64,000 nt of DNA from Phycicoccus avicenniae (GTDB lineage: Bacteria > Actinomycetota > Actinomycetes > Actinomycetales > Dermatophilaceae), in assembly GCF_018139485.1 (NCBI RefSeq), contig NZ_JAGSNF010000006.1, positions 119,928 to 183,927 of the forward strand. Reading direction: 5' to 3'. The notes below the pieces were generated by a model. The model did not search any database, was not told the origin of the DNA, and saw nothing but the letters and a program-made list of their open reading frames with translations. Below, piece after piece: positions 62,095 to 64,000 of this stretch. Both the position numbers and the translations under genes were made by a program. Position 1 is the stretch's first letter; every line of letters starts with the position of its first letter.

Positions 62095-63861
62095 TCAGCG
62101 CCGGCCGACGAACCAGCGGCGGATCGTCGCGATCCGCGTCGAGACCTCGTCGCCCGTCGCGCTCGCGAGCTCGGGGCCGCCGCAGGAGCGCCGCAGGTCC
62201 ATGTGGATCGTCGCGTGCGCCGCGCCGGTCTTGCTCGCGTACGCCGCGACCAGCTTGTTGAGCTCCTTGCGCTGGGCGGCGAGCGCCCGGTGCGCCGCGA
62301 CCGGCGACGGCCCGGACGCCTCCGGACGGGTGCGCCCCGACTTCGCCTGCTTCGCCTGCCGCTCGCCGAGGAGCAGGGCGACCTGGTCGGGCTCGAGCAG
62401 GCCCGGCAGGCCGAGGTAGTCCTGCTCCTCCTCGGACCCGGCGTCGGCGTGCTGGCCGTACTGCTTGGCGTCGAAGAGGACGTGGTCGAAGTGGGCGTCG
62501 GACTCCAGCGCCTCGAACCGCGACTCGTCCTCGAGGCCGAGCGTGCGCTCGGTGCGGTTCGCCGCCGCGAGCAGGCCCTCCTCCTCGGCCCAGATCGACG
62601 CCTCGTCGTCCGGGGTCGAGGGGCGGTCCAGCGCGTGGTCGCGCTCCTCCTCCATCGTCGAGGCGAGCTGGAGGATCACGGGCACGGACGGCAGGAACAC
62701 GGACGCCGTCTCGCCGCGCTTGCGGGCCCGGACGAACCGCCCGACGGCCTGGGCGAAGAACAGCGGCGTCGACGTGGAGGTCGCGTAGACACCGACGGCG
62801 AGCCGCGGGACGTCGACGCCCTCGGAGACCATCCGGACGGCGACCATCCACCGGGACTCGTCGGCGGCGAAGCGCTCGATGTTGGCGCTCGCGCCGGCGT
62901 CGTCCGAGAGCACGACGGTCGCCTTCTCCCCCGTCACCGCCTCGAGGATCCTCGCGTACGCCCGGGCCGCGGTCTGGTTCGAGGCGATGACGAGACCGCC
63001 GGCGTCGTGGACGTGCCGGCGCACCTCGGTGAGCCGCTTGTCGGCGGCGGCGAGGACGGCGGGGATCCACTCGCCCTTCGGGTCCAGGGCGGTGCGCCAG
63101 GCGTGCGCCGTCTGGTCCTTCGTCAACGGCTCGCCGAGCCGGGCCGCGACCTCGTCGCCGGCCTTGGTCCGCCAGCGCATCGCGCCGCCGTACGCGAGGA
63201 AGAGGACCGGGCGCACGACGCCGTCGCGCAGCGCCGCGGCGTAGCCGTAGGTGTAGTCCGAGGCGGAGCGGAGGATGCCGGCCTCGTCCATCTCGTAGCG
63301 CACGAACGGGATGGGGTTGGTGTCGGAGCGGAACGGCGTGCCGGTCAGCGCGAGCCGTCGGACCGCCCCGCTGAAGGCCTCGCGGATGCCGTCGCCCCAC
63401 GAGCGGGCGTCGCCGCCGTGGTGGATCTCGTCGAGGACGACGAGCGTCGGCTCGGCCTCGGTGCGACGCCGGTGCAGCCCGGGGTTCGCCGCGACCTGGG
63501 CGTAGGTGAGCGCGACCCCGTCGTACTCGCTGGACTGCACGCCCGCCGAGTTCGAGAACGACGGGTTGAGCTGGATGCCGACCCGCCCGGCGGCGTCGGC
63601 CCACTGGGTCTTGAGGTGTTCGGTCGGGGCGACGACGGTGACCGCCCGCACGAGGCCGCGGTCGAGCAGCTCGGTGGCGATCCGCAGGGCGTACGTCGTC
63701 TTCCCGGCGCCCGGCGTCGCGACGGCGAGGAAGTCCCGGCGGTCCCCGTCGAGGTAGGCCGCGAGGGCCTCCTCCTGCCAGGCCCGCAGCTTCCCGGCGG
63801 TACCCCACGCCGCCCGCTCGGGATAGGCGGGGGGCAGGTGTCCGGCGGCTGAGGTACTCAT
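62095..63861 (-). CDS. DEAD/DEAH-box superfamily II helicase
   Basis: This 588-residue protein has Q-motif-like RAWQEEALAAYL, Walker A ATPGAGKTT near residue 50, DEIHH (a DExH variant) near 138, TGTPFRSD, and the C-terminal motifs VRMVSEGVDVPRLAVGVYAT and AQAVGRFVRA. It resembles the SSL2/UvrB-like helicases of actinobacteria, whose role is probably in DNA repair or RNA metabolism. A C-terminal Arg/Lys-rich region of about 130 residues ends it. The ATG at 63861 is used; a start at 63897 has no support. Confidence 0.9.
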   Translation of the reverse strand: MSTSAAGHLPPAYPERAAWGTAGKLRAWQEEALAAYLDGDRRDFLAVATPGAGKTTYALRIATELLDRGLVRAVTVVAPTEHLKTQWADAAGRVGIQLNPSFSNSAGVQSSEYDGVALTYAQVAANPGLHRRRTEAEPTLVVLDEIHHGGDARSWGDGIREAFSGAVRRLALTGTPFRSDTNPIPFVRYEMDEAGILRSASDYTYGYAAALRDGVVRPVLFLAYGGAMRWRTKAGDEVAARLGEPLTKDQTAHAWRTALDPKGEWIPAVLAAADKRLTEVRRHVHDAGGLVIASNQTAARAYARILEAVTGEKATVVLSDDAGASANIERFAADESRWMVAVRMVSEGVDVPRLAVGVYATSTSTPLFFAQAVGRFVRARKRGETASVFLPSVPVILQLASTMEEERDHALDRPSTPDDEASIWAEEEGLLAAANRTERTLGLEDESRFEALESDAHFDHVLFDAKQYGQHADAGSEEEQDYLGLPGLLEPDQVALLLGERQAKQAKSGRTRPEASGPSPVAAHRALAAQRKELNKLVAAYASKTGAAHATIHMDLRRSCGGPELASATGDEVSTRIATIRRWFVGRR

Positions 63862-63900
63862 GGGCGGGAGCAACGATAAGCGCCGTCCGGACGACATGCC

Positions 63901-64000
63901 GAAGGGCCCCCCCCCACCCCGCGGGGGGCCCCGGGGGGGGGGGGGGCCCGCCCCCCGCCGCCGGCGGCGCGGGGCACGCGCGGGTGGGCCGCCCCGCGCC
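63901..64000. other. Homopolymer-rich end, probable low-quality sequence
   Basis: The last 100 bases contain a 9-C run, a 14-G run (63933-63946) and long G/C tracts unlike the rest of the window. No gene can be called. I interpret this as a degraded contig end. Confidence 0.7.

Overview
The window is about 64 kb of very GC-rich, densely packed bacterial DNA. Nearly every stretch is coding, and third positions are almost always G or C. The gene content (LivKHMGF, EttA, ClpS with a DUF2017 partner, a DUF222/HNH protein, DUF3618, tandem dynamin-like GTPases, a CWB2 cell-wall protein, TreX-TreY-TreZ) and the many leaderless promoters point to an actinobacterium. A Micrococcales genome of the Intrasporangiaceae type is my best guess, but the family is inference. 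No plasmid, phage, CRISPR array or insertion sequence is evident. The last 100 bases are homopolymer-rich and look like a low-quality contig end.

Layout. 1-2.9 kb: the end of a dihydrofolate-reductase-like gene and a RecQ-type helicase with a C-terminal phosphoribosyltransferase-like domain. 2.9-7.8 kb: a complete branched-chain amino acid ABC transporter operon (minus strand, livK-livH-livM-livG-livF) with a strong hairpin between livK and livH. 7.9-12.6 kb: a DHA2-type drug exporter, a divergent MocR regulator/YczE membrane protein pair with candidate operator repeats, and acyl-CoA thioesterase TesB. 12.6-20.2 kb: a four-gene operon of two ABC ATPases and two large FtsX-like permeases; one ATPase carries an AbrB-like C-terminal segment. 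20.2-26.7 kb: an overlapping treX-treY-treZ operon that converts glycogen to trehalose. 27-29 kb: a secreted protein with three CWB2 repeats. 29-33.6 kb: an acyl-CoA dehydrogenase divergent from a TetR regulator over a clear palindrome, then a methyltransferase, an epimerase and a polyprenol-type glycosyltransferase. 33.6-38.7 kb: EttA, an unknown membrane-anchored protein, a pilin-like protein with an unknown C-terminal domain, a lipoprotein and an SSB paralogue. 38.8-42.8 kb: tandem membrane GTPases and ThpR.

42.8-47.1 kb: four tRNA genes (Arg-TCT, His-GTG, Lys-CTT, Leu-TAG) separate PrsW, oligoribonuclease, a CopC-domain protein, a DUF3618 protein and Bcp. A 91-bp tandem repeat abuts the 3' end of tRNA-Arg and repeats its last bases. 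47.1-51.6 kb: RdgB, RNase PH, a metallo-beta-lactamase/ASCH fusion, glutamate racemase, DUF2017 and ClpS. 51.6-62.1 kb: tyrosine catabolism (HmgA, FahA, HPPD and an AsnC/Lrp regulator divergent from HPPD) interleaved with a DinB2-like polymerase, a DUF222/HNH protein, a NYN-domain protein, an unknown protein coupled to fahA, and an RDD/ankyrin/deaminase-like operon. 62.1-63.9 kb: a DEAD/DEAH helicase.

The points I consider most worth following are: the metallo-beta-lactamase/ASCH fusion; the DinB with Leu at the sugar steric-gate position; the pilin-like protein with an unknown domain; the unknown partner of fahA in a pathway with no visible maleylacetoacetate isomerase; the 91-bp repeat copied from a tRNA end; and the very regular leaderless promoter geometry (a -10 hexamer 6-7 nt before the start codon), which also settles several start codons.
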